Positions 45,773 through 58,401 of a DNA stretch of 64,000 nucleotides are shown here, piece after piece; position 1 is the first letter of the stretch; each line of letters starts with the position of its first letter. The notes beneath the pieces are model-generated. The model was given only the letters and a program-made list of their open reading frames with translations. It did no database searches and was not told the DNA's origin. The DNA lies in the NCBI RefSeq assembly GCF_024679095.1, contig NW_026112139.1, positions 1-64,000 of the forward strand, read 5' to 3'. The translations under genes and the position numbers were made by a program. Source of the DNA: Eriocheir sinensis. Its lineage: Eukaryota > Arthropoda > Malacostraca > Decapoda > Varunidae.

Positions 45773-48198
45773 CTACATTCCATCCCCATCATCTAGCTGT
45801 TGAATTTCTTCCTCCCCGCTCTCTGATGTTATTTCTTTGAACATGTTCAGGCAGTTACAGCAACCACAGAGACTAGTACAGTGGAGAGAGTTCTTTAAAG
45901 TACATCTCTGTACAGTGCAGCCAGTTTTACACTTGCACTGTACAAATTCAGTTACCTCTCTTGGCATAGCTGTCAAAGTCATCCACTTGATCTTAAGCTT
46001 GCCGTTCTCTAATAGCCAGCCATGATGTTCAGGTGTTGGAGCATTTATGCATTTCTGAAGACAACGTCGATATATTGCTGCTTGATAACATGCTCGCAAA
46101 CAGTGACAATGAAGACTGTCTTGAGTAGGAGGGAGATAAACTGTACCACATATTTTCTTCTGATAGACTTGTAGCCTGACCTTATCAATGTTTTTTTCTG
46201 AGTGAAATCCATATAGATGGCATGTGAAGTGTTCAAAGTCATTTTGTAGCTCTTCCGATGGTAACCAATCCAAACCAAGTTTTGAGAAGGATGACCTGAA
46301 TGCTGGATTTTTTCTGAACACAGTCAAGGCTGATGCTTTTCCCTTTCCTTTAAAAGAGCTGACACTATCACACCCAGTGAAGCAGTGGAATCCAAGAAGG
46401 GCATCACATATATCTCTACTGTAAACTGCTTTTACTTTATCAATATTGTACATAAAACCACTTTGACTGGAAGTTTGAATAAAAACACTGGCAGCAATGT
46501 TATAAGCACAGGCAATGGCAAGCACAAAAACATCTGTATCTGGGCTAAGGATAACTACTGGTGTGTTATGACAGGACTCAGTGGCATGTTTTGCATGTAG
46601 CAGCAGTCTGGTATCTGCCTCCTGGTGGTCACACTGAAGATCTGTTAGTGGATGTGTACTAAGTTTTCCACTGTCTTCCTTGATTATATGACAATCAGTA
46701 CCATGTGCAAAAATAAGTGTTAAATTTCCTAACTGAAATTCCATGTCTTGCCACTGCTGAAGCAGATATTTAATGAATGCCTCTTTGTTCTTTCCTGAGG
46801 CTAGATGCTGATTCCAGTTCTTGGGGACTTTCTGCTTGGCGCTTCTAAGATGGAATGTCTGCACTCCAACACTCTTCATACGGCGGACCTGTTCAAGACT
46901 TTTTATTGAGATCTCTGGATATGAATCCCAAACAACATCTACTCTGTTGGCATTTACATGCTTAGCTTTATTTATAATGACTTTAAGGACATATGTGGCC
47001 AACTCTCCAAAGGTTTGCGGGATATTCTGTGGTTTTAGCTGCCTTAACACCACCATTCCATCCACTACGAAAGTACAAGAAGTGGGTATATCGCTAGTCA
47101 TGATATCAGGTATATCCTTGGCAATGAGATGTACTAGATCAGATTTGCAGGTTTTTACCAACTGGCCATCTGGTTTTCCGAGAGCTTCAGGTATATTTGT
47201 GAGTGTGTGTTTCATTACACTTTCCAGATTCAGTGTTTTTACCTGAGATATTAGCAAGAGTCTCCTTAATACCATATTTTCATTTTCCACAGTTACCTTC
47301 TTATCATTGCTGGAATCATTCATCTTCCCTATACAAGTGCTAAAGGTTTTCAACTTTGCTTGCTTGATTGGTTCAAAAACAGATTTCTTCTTTTCTTCCA
47401 GTCTTTCCTCAACAAACTGCAGACATCTTTCTTTTCCAATCTGTAGGGCTCTCATCTGATCGTTTTTCATTTCTTCTGAGGCATGGAACCCTGAAGACAC
47501 ATTCACTAAATGTTGTACTCTTTCCCTGAATGGATTTATATGATCTGATATATACTCCTTCATGTTTTGCACAATTTCCTCATTCTTAATAGTTGTACCT
47601 GGTTCCAGTTCTCTCTTACATTTTCTTCATGCATAGAATGGCCTGCCATGGTTTCACAGTGACGAGTGAGAGCACCTCGGGCATGGCTTCCCATTATCCA
47701 CCTCTTCACTGCATTTCTCTTCAGGGAAAAGCCAGTCCATCCAGATTTTGACTTAGAATCTTTGTTTATAGTTTGTTCTATGGCCTGATCACATGCCACT
47801 TTGGAAAAGCCATATGAGGATTGCCGCTGAACACTGAACTCTCCAGACTGTAGGTGATCATTAGAATATGGATGCGTTGTAGGGAGGTTAAGCATCTCTT
47901 GATGGTACACAGTTAAGTATCTGGCATAATTTAACCGGTCAAATGCAAAAAACCATGGAATCATCTCCCGAACAGATGCGATGTGCAGTGTCCAGTTTCC
48001 TCTCTGGTTGCCCGTATGAAGTTCAACATAACTTGCACCATTTCAAGATAAGATGACCAAAAGTTGCATGTTGGGTACAGTTCATTGAGTTTCAGGTTAA
48101 AATGGTTGTATTTTGAGAGGATCTTCTTCAGGGCATAGCCCTGCATTGCCTCGTCAAGTGCCTCTGGCCATCTGTTAATCCAATCCTCTCCCACTTTC
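45773..48198 (-). pseudogene. large transposon gene, exon 5: XPG/FEN-like nuclease
   Basis: The acceptor TTCACAG| at 48,199 joins in phase with exon 4. The exon starts KVGEDWINRWPEALDEAMQG. Single-base losses near 48,000 and 47,605 shift the frame, but the protein is readable: 'LHIASVREMIPWFFAFDRLN', 'YARYLTVYHQEML', 'RNAVKRWIMGSHARGALTRH'. Then come 'FVVDGMVVLRQL' and the PIN/XPG-like core: QEADTRLLLHA (about 46,625-46,590, compare EAEA in FEN1), VVILSPDTDVFVL (46,555-46,520) and GCDSVSSFKGKGKA (46,375-46,335, compare the GCDY...GIGP helix-hairpin-helix). The C-terminus is cysteine-rich, CKCKTGCTVQRC...CTSLCGCCNC (45,935-45,845). The predicted role is DNA cleavage during transposition. Confidence 0.78.
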
Positions 48199-48360
48199 CT
48201 GTGAATATAAGTACACCAATTACAAGTAAGCCTACTATAATTGGTCTAAATAAGGTGTCTCACAAATCTGTGAAAGTAACTATACTTGTTGTACAATCCT
48301 CTTTGTGTTATTGTATTTGGAGACTGTCCTTAACGAGAAGTGTCTTAACATCTGTCATCT

Positions 48361-48492
48361 TTCAATCTTCTTTCTGATCACCAGTATAGGTTCCGCAAGG
48401 GACGCTGCACTGGTAATCAACTTGTTTTCCTAACTGACTCTCGGTCATCCTCTCTTGGCCATTTCGGTGAAACTTTCGCTGCTGTCTTAGAC
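48361..48492 (+). mobile_element. LINE-J copy C, first part
   Basis: Encodes 'LLSDHQYRFRKGRCTGNQLV' 'FLTDSRSSSLGHFGETFAAV' 'LD', matching copy B at 38,790-38,915. It breaks off in the middle of the LDISKAF motif, where the hAT MITE enters, and resumes at 49,527. Confidence 0.9.
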
Positions 48493-48598
48493 CAGTGTTT
48501 CTTAAACTGGGGTACTGAAAGCAATTTTTGGGGTGCTGGGAAATACTGCATGCGTGACGGTAAAATATCGTTTCTAGCATGGGGTGATCAGTATTGAA

Positions 48599-48601
<3 letters not shown>

Positions 48602-48681
<80 letters not shown>
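48602..48681. repeat. (TA)n microsatellite
   Basis: About 40 TA units inside the hAT MITE. Confidence 0.95.
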
Positions 48682-48684
<3 letters not shown>

Positions 48685-48993
48685 TAGCAGCTCTATATAA
48701 CACACTAATTCAGCCCAGGAGCATTCTGGGAAATATAAATTTCTGCTAAATTGTGAATCCGTTATGGAACCTTAGATTTTGCTCTCTTTAGTTACCCTTC
48801 CGTTATATAGAGGATTTCTCTGCTAAATGCGAATGGAGTTTATTTGACTCAATTTAGCAATTTTTCTTGTAAGTTAGTTGAAAACATTCCATTTAACAGA
48901 AAATTCCAATAAATAGCTAGAGGTTTTCCGTTATTAACATTTTAGGTTCCTTAAATAGAGCTTCTGCTAAACAGAGATACATTTTATAAAGCT

Positions 48994-49153
<160 letters not shown>

Positions 49154-49171
49154 CTAAAATGTAAAGTGGGG

Positions 49172-49413
49172 TGCATACGCAGTGGCTGCGGTACTCATCT
49201 CCGTTCCATTAGCCCTTTGAGCCTGTGGTGGGTAAGAACCCACAGGGTTGGAATGACATCCAGGATTTCCACAGTTTACCTTCCATTTATCAACCAACCC
49301 GAAAGGCAGGGATGAACAGCTGGCTGGGCTGTGTGCCGACTGCCCAGGCCGTGATCAAACCTGGGCCTGCAGATTCATAGGCAGGCATGCTGACCACTGC
49401 ACCACTGAGGCAC
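49172..49413 (-). mobile_element. tRNA-derived SINE inside the hAT MITE
   Basis: On the minus strand: an A-box-like 'CAGTGGTGCAGTGGTCAGCAT' near 49,407 and a T-arm CCCAGGTTTGATCACGG (49,368-49,352), followed by a body with 'gctgttcatcc' and 'ggttgataaatgg'. This family differs in body from SINE-B and SINE-C. Confidence 0.65.
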
Positions 49414-49526
49414 ATCACTTTACTTTATCCTTGTGGTCACAAGATGTTAGCCAAAGTTAGGGGATGCTGGACTGCCCAGACCTCACTACAGGGGGAATTG
49501 AGGTTGGAAAAGGTTAAGAAACACTG

Positions 49527-50690
49527 CCTTAGACATATCGAAAGCTTTCAATGGAGTCTGGCACAAGACTTTGCTCTCTAAGCTACCCTCTTACACTTTC
49601 TATCCTGCTCTCTGTTCTTTCCTTTCTAGTTTCCTCTCAGGCCATTCTATTGCTGCTGTAGTAGACGGTCTTTGTTCTACTCCTAAACCTATTAACAGTG
49701 GTGTTCCTCAGGGCTCTGTCCTATCACCCACTCTCTTCCTATTATTCATCAATGATCTTCTTTCCTAAAAAACTGTCCTATCCACTCCTATGCTGATGAC
49801 ACCACTCTGTACTATTCCACATCCTCTAACAGACACCCAAATCTACAGAAACTGCAGATATCAAGGAACGAAGCTACAGAACACTTAATCTCAGACCTTC
49901 CTATTATTTCTGATTTGAGCAGAAGAAACTTTAGCTTCCTCAAATGCCTAAAAAAAATCAACTTCTTCATCTATCAACTTGACAAAATCTTCCATGCAAC
50001 TATCCCCTATTCTTCAACAACACACAGCTGTCTCTCTCATCCATACTAAACAGCCTTGGTCTATCCTTGCTTCCTCTAGGTTAGGCGTAATGTACCGTCT
50101 CCAGTAATTTTTCTCCTACCATCAATTGCTTACAATATAAAGGTGCCTTGTCTTCCCTTGTATGGAGTATGCATGCCATGTGTGGGGAGGTTCAACCACA
50201 CAGCTCTTTTGGACAGAGTGGAGTCAAAGGCTTTTCATCTCATCAGATCCCATCCTCGTACTAGCGGTTTTTTACCTTTCATATCTAACCAATGTTGCTT
50301 CTCTCTCAATCTTCTATCGCTATTTTTACGCTAACTGCTCTTCTGAACGTGCTAACTGCATGTCTACCCTCCTCCCACGGCCTCGCTGTACACATCTTTC
50401 TTCACAAGCTCATTCCTATACTGTCCAAACCCCTTAAGCAAAAGTGAACCAGTACCGTCACTCTTTGTTCCCTCTCACTGGTATACTTTGGGAAAGCATT
50501 CATGTCCCTGTATTTCTTCCTGTCTATGACTTGAATGACTTCAAGAAGGGAGTAGCTAGCCAGACACCTCTACAACATACATTGATCTTCCTTTTTTACT
50601 TTGACTTTGAGGAACAGCGAGTACTGGGCTTTTTTTCTCTACCTTTTGTTTTTACCCCTTAGCTGCCTCCTTAGATATAAATAATGTGTA
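49527..50690 (+). mobile_element. LINE-J copy C, second part
   Basis: Resumes 'ISKAFNGVWHKTLLSKLPSY' and contains 'SGVPQGSVLSPTLFLLFIND' (49,700-49,760). It then decays through stops and frameshifts ('YADDTTL' readable near 49,787; 'MEYACHVWGGSTTQLFWTEW' near 50,165) and ends in a LINE-J 3' UTR (50,615-50,680). Older than copy B by divergence. Confidence 0.9.
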
Positions 50691-50989
50691 GATTATTTTC
50701 TTAGGTAGTTTATGGGGATAGTAAAACGCTTCGCTAATGTTTATATTAATGTTACTAGGATTTAAAAGGATTAAATCATCCCCAAAATCAAATCACTTTA
50801 AGGGAAATCCTTTCCAGTGAAGTGGTTTGCCCTGTTTCTACGTAACAAAGACCATATGGAAACTAGATGTCTGTGGTGGAGACTCGAATATCTGCCACTT
50901 GCACTCCACCATCAGGCGATGTACACACACCTTAGCCAAAAGAGCCACCATGGGCATAATGTTTCAAGCAGTGTTACTGAGACACGAAC

Positions 50990-51190
50990 CTGATTTCATC
51001 TTGTTCTTCTGGAGGTAGTTCTTCTAGAAATGCTTCCCAACGTAGTCGCTCGAGAGCTTCAGCGAGAATCTTATGGGCCCTGACAGCACGGTTGTATTGA
51101 TGGCCATTCATGACGCCACTCAATGAACCCCCAGCCACTGCCCCAGATTCCACCAAGATATCCTCCAAACCGGACTGTGCAAACCGCTTA
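50990..51190 (-). pseudogene. large transposon gene, exon 4
   Basis: Bounded by TTTCTTCAG| (51,191) and ATCAG|GTTCGT (50,989). It reads 'QSGLEDILVESGAVAGGSLS', 'GVMNGHQYNRAVRAHKILAE' and 'ALERLRWEAFLEELPPEEQD'. One T appears lost in the first codons (GCGGTTGCACAG), breaking the frame; adding one base makes the phases on both sides agree. I recall this segment from multi-exon transposon-like proteins of marine invertebrates. Confidence 0.72.
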
Positions 51191-51413
51191 CCTGAAGAAA
51201 TTTAATTCCAATGTAAATATCGGTACCAATAGTGTGTCAATGTTAATGAATGAGTGAATATACTTAAGTTATGTGTGTAGAATAGAGGATAAGCATGGGC
51301 TGTAAAGTTTACATGAAACTGATTAAAGTAGCTACATTAATATTATCCCATATTATATAATAGATCCCATATCCACATAAACTAAAACAGTATACATATA
51401 AGGTTTTGCATAC

Positions 51414-53002
51414 CTAATGTAGACAGAAAAGCCATAACAGTGTGGAACTCTCCTAGACGAACCACTATTCTCTCTTGAAATTCTACATCAGCCCACAGTA
51501 TTTGCTGCACCTTAGCATAGATTGCCTGATCCGCAACAATAACAACTTGTGGGATTTCAAGTTCATTTGCCAATTCCAAGCTTCTATGAAGAATAGTATT
51601 TATTGTGGCCATATCTGTTGCATTGCCATCTATTAATGGAAGGTATGTTATCTTACTAACTTGGGGTATGAAGTTTTGAAGTTCAGTATTAAACCCAGTC
51701 CAGTTTGGTAAGGGAAGGCTTTCTCTTGTGTCAAGTGTTTTCATTATGTAATAAATGTTATCTTTTAACTGACATGCTTGCCATTGCAACCTTTCATCAG
51801 GAGATTCAATTTTAGTATCAATAATTTCAGGATCCACTTTTCTACGCTTTTGATATGGTAATAAGTGACTGTCCTGTGACTCAAGAGCTCTTTTTCTACT
51901 TCTCCTACAATTTAGCTTTATGTTTGGTTGCATGTCTGAATTCTGGATTGCTATTACATTAACAAAATGAGTAGTGTTATGGCCTGAGAAAGTTTCCTCT
52001 TGAAAGTCAATGTTGTCCCACACCAATGTTGTGAATTTTTTGGTAATTAATGTGGTAGGAATGGAGCACTGAATTTCAGCAGATGCAATATCTGTGTCAA
52101 TTCGTTGAACTGTAGTGTGGGACACACTGTGGCCAAGCCCATTCAAAATGTCGGTAATTCTTTTCGAACCTGTGATATGTCTGACCGACATGCCAAGCAT
52201 AATGTGTTTTGGTGGAGCATGATCTTTATCTGCCAGTGCCAAAATATCTTGAGCTATAGAGAGAATTTTAATTTTCTTTTCATTAGTTACTTTAACATGG
52301 TCAGTGTCAAAATCATCAGTTACATCACATATCCAGGCTATAAAGTTGTACAGTTGAGGTGGTACAATTTCAAAAATTTTGTCTTCTGTCATATCACTTG
52401 AAGTCGGAGGCCAAGATGGTGAGAATTTAGAAGCATCATTAATTGAATTTTTTACACTAATTGCAGACAAAAATATATTCCTCCATTGTTCTTCACTTTT
52501 AGAGTTGTGTGTTTCAGGCCCACTAATGGCACCAGAACTTAAGGTTGCCTCTTCATCCGAACTCTCAGGTTCTGAATCACTTGATTCACTAGTTGTTTCA
52601 ACATCATCTTGATCGACAACAATACTTTCACCTGTTTTGCGGGGAAAGTAAGCAATCTGGCTCTTTGATCTGCTTCTGTGCTTTGCAAAGACTATGTTAG
52701 GATACAAAGTGACAAGTCTAGACTTTAGGTTGGTTGTTTTATATGTTCTACTCAAGTTAGTTTTATCAACTTGCTTAACTTTTTGCTTAAACAGTTTTTT
52801 CAGTTTTTTCACACTCATGACTTGAGATCCTTTTAGCATCCTCTTCTCTATTACATCCTCTACAAACTCTTGAAAGGAATCCTCATAATGCCGGTATCCT
52901 GATGTTGATGGAGTAGCCATATTCTGCTGGGACTGGTAACCACCAGAACTTGAGGTCTTCCCAGCTTCATGCATTAACTGTCTATAGCAGGAGTTGTGGT
53001 AC
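51414..53002 (-). pseudogene. large transposon gene, exon 3 (N-terminal and central region)
   Basis: Uninterrupted frame of about 530 codons between TTGCTCAG| (53,003) and ACATTAG|GTATGC (51,413). It opens YHNSCYRQLMHEAGK, completing a zinc-finger-like H..CY motif with exon 2. A basic/Ser-rich segment is followed by an acidic stretch (ETTSESSDSEPESSDEEATL). The central part has 'ITDILNGLGHSVSHTTVQRI', 'TLVWDNIDFQEETFSGHNTT' and 'HFVNVIAIQNSD', a pattern I associate with the same transposon family. The end, 'VVIVADQAIYAKVQQILWAD' and 'RIVVRLGEFHTVMAFLSTLG', contains D and E residues that could belong to the transposase core. It is the best-preserved part of the gene, with intact splice sites. 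Confidence 0.78.
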
Positions 53003-53457
53003 CTGAGCAAAATCACAAATATTAGCTACTTTATTTGTTGATAAGTCTTTCATAAAAAAAGAAGTCAATGCAGTGTTGAAAGCTATGCAAGGTCCTCTAC
53101 TTAAAGCTACTTTATATTAGGGAAGGACTTATTTAAAGCTGGCTTACATTAGGGCATGACTCGGAAGTCATTTAGATGATATAGAAAGGGAAATTTCTAA
53201 TAACTAAGAACAAGTGAATCACACTTCAAGATTAATAAATAGAGTATTTCAGGGCCTAAAGAATAGCTTCATTGAAATATAAGATTTATGTGCTATAATA
53301 AACTCGGTTTTACTTTCTACATTTAAAGTCTACCTGTCTACAGAGTAAAATTTAACAGATGAGCAAAAGCTCATGTACATATAAATGATACAGTACCTCT
53401 TGATGTTCATAACCTTGCAGCGACAACTTGGGCGTAACATCATCGTGGTTCAACAGG

Positions 53458-53469
<12 letters not shown>

Positions 53470-53536
<67 letters not shown>

Positions 53537-53560
53537 TATATATATATATATATATATATA
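53470..53560. repeat. (CA)n(TA)n microsatellite in intron 2
   Basis: A short (CA) run at 53,459-53,476, then (TA) to 53,560 with one GATA break. Confidence 0.95.
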
Positions 53561-53883
53561 CTTAACCCTTAAAGGACGCAGAAAATAATCGTTGTGTCTG
53601 CCAGAACGCAAAAACATGCTGATTTTCGTGCTTGTATTTTAAAAAATTAATTTAGCAAATGTTTTAGTTTCTGAATGGCTCTCTGACGGTATATTCAGAA
53701 TTTTTATTACTATTCCCATACTTCGCCTGCTTAGAAATCAAGTAAAAAAAAAAATTTATTCTTATAGCCTGACCAAAAATATGAAAAGTTGTAGATATCA
53801 AGCAAACAGAAATGCTGAATAACTTAAAAAAGGAGAGCAAAATTTCAAAGAAAATGGGACCGTCCGCAGGCGGCACGGGCGTC

Positions 53884-54028
<145 letters not shown>

Positions 54029-54269
54029 CAGCTGCTATAGGATGAAAACATGGGTTAATAAAATACAAATATTACTAACAAAATAAAGAAATGTTAGTGA
54101 CTAAGACGAAAACAAATACCAACTTTCTAAGTACTGACAGAAATGGCAACAGTGTTAAGTATGTGTATTCTAAAGCAAAGTATAGACAAACAATACAAAC
54201 ATATAGACAATATATACTCTACAGTAGGCCAGAGTTATTGAATAATTTTGATAACATATTATATCTTAC

Positions 54270-54376
54270 TTGGCTTCCACTGCCAGTAAGTCCTTCTTGT
54301 ACTGGATTTTCTGCAGTATGTCATGCCTTTGTAACTTTGCTGCTGCCTCGTAGAACTTTTCAGCATTCGGGCCACC
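54270..54376 (-). pseudogene. large transposon gene, exon 2
   Basis: A 107-bp exon between TTTTTATAG| (54,377) and GCCAA|GTAAGA (54,269). It reads 'NAEKFYEAAAKLQRHDILQK' and 'IQYKKDLLAVEA', and the split codon joins exon 3 as Lys-Tyr-His. Phases agree with exons 1 and 3, which is strong support for a real spliced gene. Confidence 0.75.
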
Positions 54377-54706
54377 CTATAAAAATGCAATCATATTGAA
54401 ATTAACGTTCCCTTACTTTATCATTACTTTAGTCAAGTTTCTCCTTCCTTATTCTTCATATTCAATGAATGAAAGATGCAAATCTCCTAGGATGTAGGCC
54501 TAGGTCAAGGTCTTATTCAAACCTAAGCTTCTTAACATTTAATCGTAGCTTAACTTTCTGGAGAAATTTTACTTTACACACAAATGCACATGCAGTAATG
54601 TGAAAATAATCAATCAAAGGGAGCATATGGGGGCACATTGTGTCACCTACAATCAGGGTTGGTTGATTACTGATCTAAATCATGGTTTTATCCACAAGAT
54701 TTCAAA

Positions 54707-54998
<292 letters not shown>

Positions 54999-55405
54999 TC
55001 TAGGCATGTACTACAGTAATGGGAGATAATTTGTAGTTTATGTACACTGTTTCTCTTGCTTTCTTTGACTTATTCAGTATTGTTTCCACTGGCGCTTTGT
55101 TGATACTGTTCTTTATATGCATTTAATATGGGAATGAAACCTAACGGATAGTCTCTTTGGTGTGTTACCTACGGATTATTAATGGGCAACTGATCTCAAG
55201 TTCAAGATCAAACATCCTTACACGTAAAACTATATAAATTTACACAAAATGACACATTGAGGAGCATTGTACAGATTCTGATGATCATGCTGAACAGGAT
55301 GAAATTGCCAACTGAGAAAACGGCCCTAAAGTAAATAAATACCAGTTTCGCTTGTCAGCTGTCACCCAATTTGCTTGTTTTGTAAAATAATACAAATTTT
55401 CTTAC

Positions 55406-55882
55406 CTGCGTTAGTTTCTCCTTTGTTCGTAGGCAAGTAGATTTCGACGTCTTCCACTTGAGCTTCTTGCAGACAATGCATTGTGGAGGTAAAATGCCAG
55501 AGGTTCTTCTGTCACAACCAGAATAGGAGGCAGCAATTTGTTGACGATGCTCTCGGTGTGACGATGCTGAATTGGACTCTTCACCTTCTTTCACCTTGTT
55601 TTTAGCCTGAACTAATCTCCTTTTATTCACAAACCTATTGAAACACTTGTCGTGAAAGTAGGAGGCAGGCTTAGAAGAGTGGGTCAACAGTCGAAGAGCA
55701 ATCACTTCCTCCTCTGTACCAGTTCCACACCACTCTTCACACACTTTCAACACTGTTTCCCATCTTACATCACTCAACTGTTTCAATTCACCACAAGTGT
55801 CATCGTTTTGCAATGAATAAGGCACTGAGGATGAGGAGGTTCCATTTTCGAATTCCGAAGTCCAGCTTATTCACCCTGGTGA
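55406..55882 (-). pseudogene. large transposon gene, exon 1 (5' limit uncertain)
   Basis: Ends at the consensus donor ACGCAG|GTAAGA (55,405). It reads 'LKQLSDVRWETVLKVCEEWC', 'KPASYFHDKCFNRFVNKRRL' and 'PPQCIVCKKLKWKTSKSTC'. The F-H-x-K-C and C-x2-C-K motifs look like a zinc-binding module completed by the YHNSCY of exon 3. The frame is open only to about 55,882 and lacks an obvious ATG, so an upstream exon or a lost start is likely. Confidence 0.65.
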
Positions 55883-56461
55883 AGTCCTGTGAGGTGCTCA
55901 CAGACGTTGTAGCTGGCCCGTCTTCCTCAGGAAGGCACAGGTGAGTGTCTTGGTTGACTCCCGCCGCCGCCAGCAAGGTGGGCAGGTGCCTGATGCACAT
56001 TCGGTCTCATGTCAAGTACAACAAATGTAAAAATAAACATACAAGTAATTTGTTCTAACAAATTCCCAAAGTCGCAAGGCCATTTCAAAATTATATGGAT
56101 TATATTTACTAACATTACGGTCTTCTGTCTTCTTAAAAAACGAGAATAGTCCCGTGAGTCGAAATATTCATCAGAACGAACAGGCAAGGCGTTTGTTTAC
56201 AGTTAATATTAAAACCTTATTAGAATAGGTACGTAAATATTTTTTTGTATAAATAAAACTACATATATATGACATACTTTATTTGTGCTTTTTTATTCAA
56301 TTCAATATTCATTAAAGCATTAAAAAAATTAAAAAATATTGAATTTAATTTAGTCAGCCATAAAAGTACATTTTCTTTGGCGCTTTTAAGCATTAGAGGA
56401 TACCACAAGTTTTTGTGGAATACTATCCTATTCATATAAAAAAATAGATTTTAATATGCTA
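55883..56461. other. 5' flank of the transposon gene
   Basis: AT-rich sequence, no further coding signal. It should contain the promoter if the gene was ever expressed from the element. Confidence 0.4.
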
Positions 56462-56607
56462 TTATTTCGTAAACGTGCAAGTAAAACTAGTTAAGCTCCT
56501 CGAAACTAGCTTCTATGTAATAAAACCTATTATATCCTGAAGAAAACGAGCGCTGCGGAATGATGCCCGACGAAAGTGTAAGATATTCCAGGGTGGCCCA
56601 CGGACTA
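56462..56607. repeat. right terminal inverted repeat of the large transposon
   Basis: The reverse complement starts TAGTCCGTGGGCCACCCTGG and aligns with 42,433-42,580 and with 43,577-43,685. Confidence 0.8.
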
Positions 56608-57060
56608 TTACTACTGATTTCTAGGTCACATGTTTTCTTTGCTTGAGGCGGAACTACATTCTTGGCACGCCTTAATTTTCTACATAACCAGTAGCCAATA
56701 CTTCCTGTCAACAACCATTGGCTAGCTCATTATGATGTATTGCTTACTTCTGCTGCTATTCGTGATTCACACTTAAGACACTCCCACAGTGACTTCGCTG
56801 TTCAGTTATTCGCTTATAGCATGTCGTCACACTGCACGTGACATGTTAGAGTCATCTGAATGGTTATCCACACATTCTGACCACGCCTACTGGGTATCTG
56901 TTTTCTGTATCTAGGTCTGGGTATTTTCCGTAACCCGCCTTGTAAGTGCTAGTCTTATCATATGTTTACGGCTTTGTATATCTGACTAATTGCTTTCCTT
57001 CCCTCTCCTATCATATTTACAATTCTTGTCTCCATATCTCCACCCGGTATTTGCCTCTGA
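56608..57060. other. no gene seen
   Basis: Anonymous sequence between the large transposon and the CR1 copy. Confidence 0.4.
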
Positions 57061-57620
57061 TTGGGGTCACTATTAATTAACTGTGGTGCTATGGTCATCC
57101 TCTGTTTGTTCTTCTGGGTCCCGACACCTCAGGCTAAATCCCTGTCTGCCGCACAGGCTAACTCCCAGCCTGCCTCACAGGCTAACTCCCAGCCTGCCTC
57201 ACAGGCTAACTCCCAGCCTGCCTCACAGGCTGACTCCCAGCCTGCCTCACAGGCTGACTCCCACCCTGCCTCACAGGCTGACTCCCAGCCTGCCTCATAG
57301 GCTAACTCCCAGCTTGCCTCACAGGCTAACTCCCAGCTTGCCTCACAGGCCAACTCCCAGCCTGCCCCACATAACGCTTCTCTTCCTGCTTCACAGGATG
57401 ACAGCAGGTTCCAACCTGTAAGGAATGGAGCCAAACCGAAGCAGGCAACGAAATAATTACTGACCCCCACTACCTTCAGGATGTTTCAGATACTGAGACC
57501 CCATGTAGGATGAGTTTGAGACTCGCCTATTTGGGAACTCCATGATGCGTGGCCAGCTGGTTGAGTTTTGTGGTCGTTCATCAAACGGCCACTTAAAACA
57601 TTACTGTTATCTAGGTGCCA
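57061..57620 (+). pseudogene. CR1 ORF1 remnant with 8-residue repeats
   Basis: The plus frame contains ten or so 24-bp units coding A-(N/D)-S-Q-P-A-S-Q (57,133-57,365), with one stop in the sixth or seventh unit. It then continues 'SRFQPVRNGAKPKQATK', 'LLTPTTF' and a degraded 'ELHDAWPAG'. These match the ORF1 at 63,230-63,545, where only about three units are present. The esterase domain is absent: sequence joins ORF2 directly at about 57,620. Confidence 0.82.
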
Positions 57621-58401
57621 GACTTGGGCCAACTCTGCACATCTAGTATCTGAACTGTCATTTCCCGGGTACGAAAGCTTCCAAAAAAATCGATTGCACA
57701 AGAAAGGAGGAGGAGTAATTTGCTACGTAAAAAGTACGCTCCCTGCCATAAAAATAGACAAACAGGACGCAGAGAGTTACGACTCCGTCTATGTGGAAAT
57801 AACCGCGAATAATAAGAAACTAACACTTGCGACCGTATACAGGCCTCCAAAACAGCAGGCAGCCGACGACACTGCCTTGTACGAAGAGCTTCACTCTTTA
57901 ACACAAAGCAAAGAAGCAATAATAATTGGGGACTTTAATTGGCCTAACATTGACTGGGGAATGATGACTGGAGATCAAGAGGGTAACAGGCTTATAAAAA
58001 TGGTGGAGGATTCGTTCCTCACTCAAGTTGTAACTCAACCGACAAGAGAAAACAATCTGCTGGATCTGGTATTAGTAAGCGACCCCGACCTCATTCGCGA
58101 CTGTGAAGTTGGTGAAAAAATTAATGGTTGCGATCACCACTTAATCCGTTTCAATGTCGACATAAGTCACAAACTCGTAGACAATCCGTCAGTGATACCA
58201 GACTACAAAAAAGCAAATTTCAACCTAGCCCGTGAGCTGCTTCCCCCTGCGACCTGGGACCAACTTCACCTAACCGACAATATAATCGACAACGTGTGGA
58301 ACAACTTCAAAGATAAGCTTTTGCAGGTAGAGAAGGCTACAGTGCCTACGAAACCCAGGCGATCAAATGGTACCGTGGATCCACCGTGGATGACCACATA
58401 A
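57620..58401 (+). pseudogene. CR1 ORF2, endonuclease domain (N-terminus deleted)
   Basis: Starts abruptly at 'FPGYESFQKNRLHKKGGGVI', the middle of a CR1 EEP endonuclease. Readable motifs: 'YDSVYVEITANNKKLTLATV' 'YRPP', IIGDFNWPNIDW (Asp/Asn of GDFN, near 57,925), NLLDLVLVSDPDLI and GCDHHLIRF, the terminal D-H pair of the EEP active site. The N-terminal blocks (LNARS, ET) are missing because of the deletion. Stop at 58,399-58,401. Confidence 0.85.
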
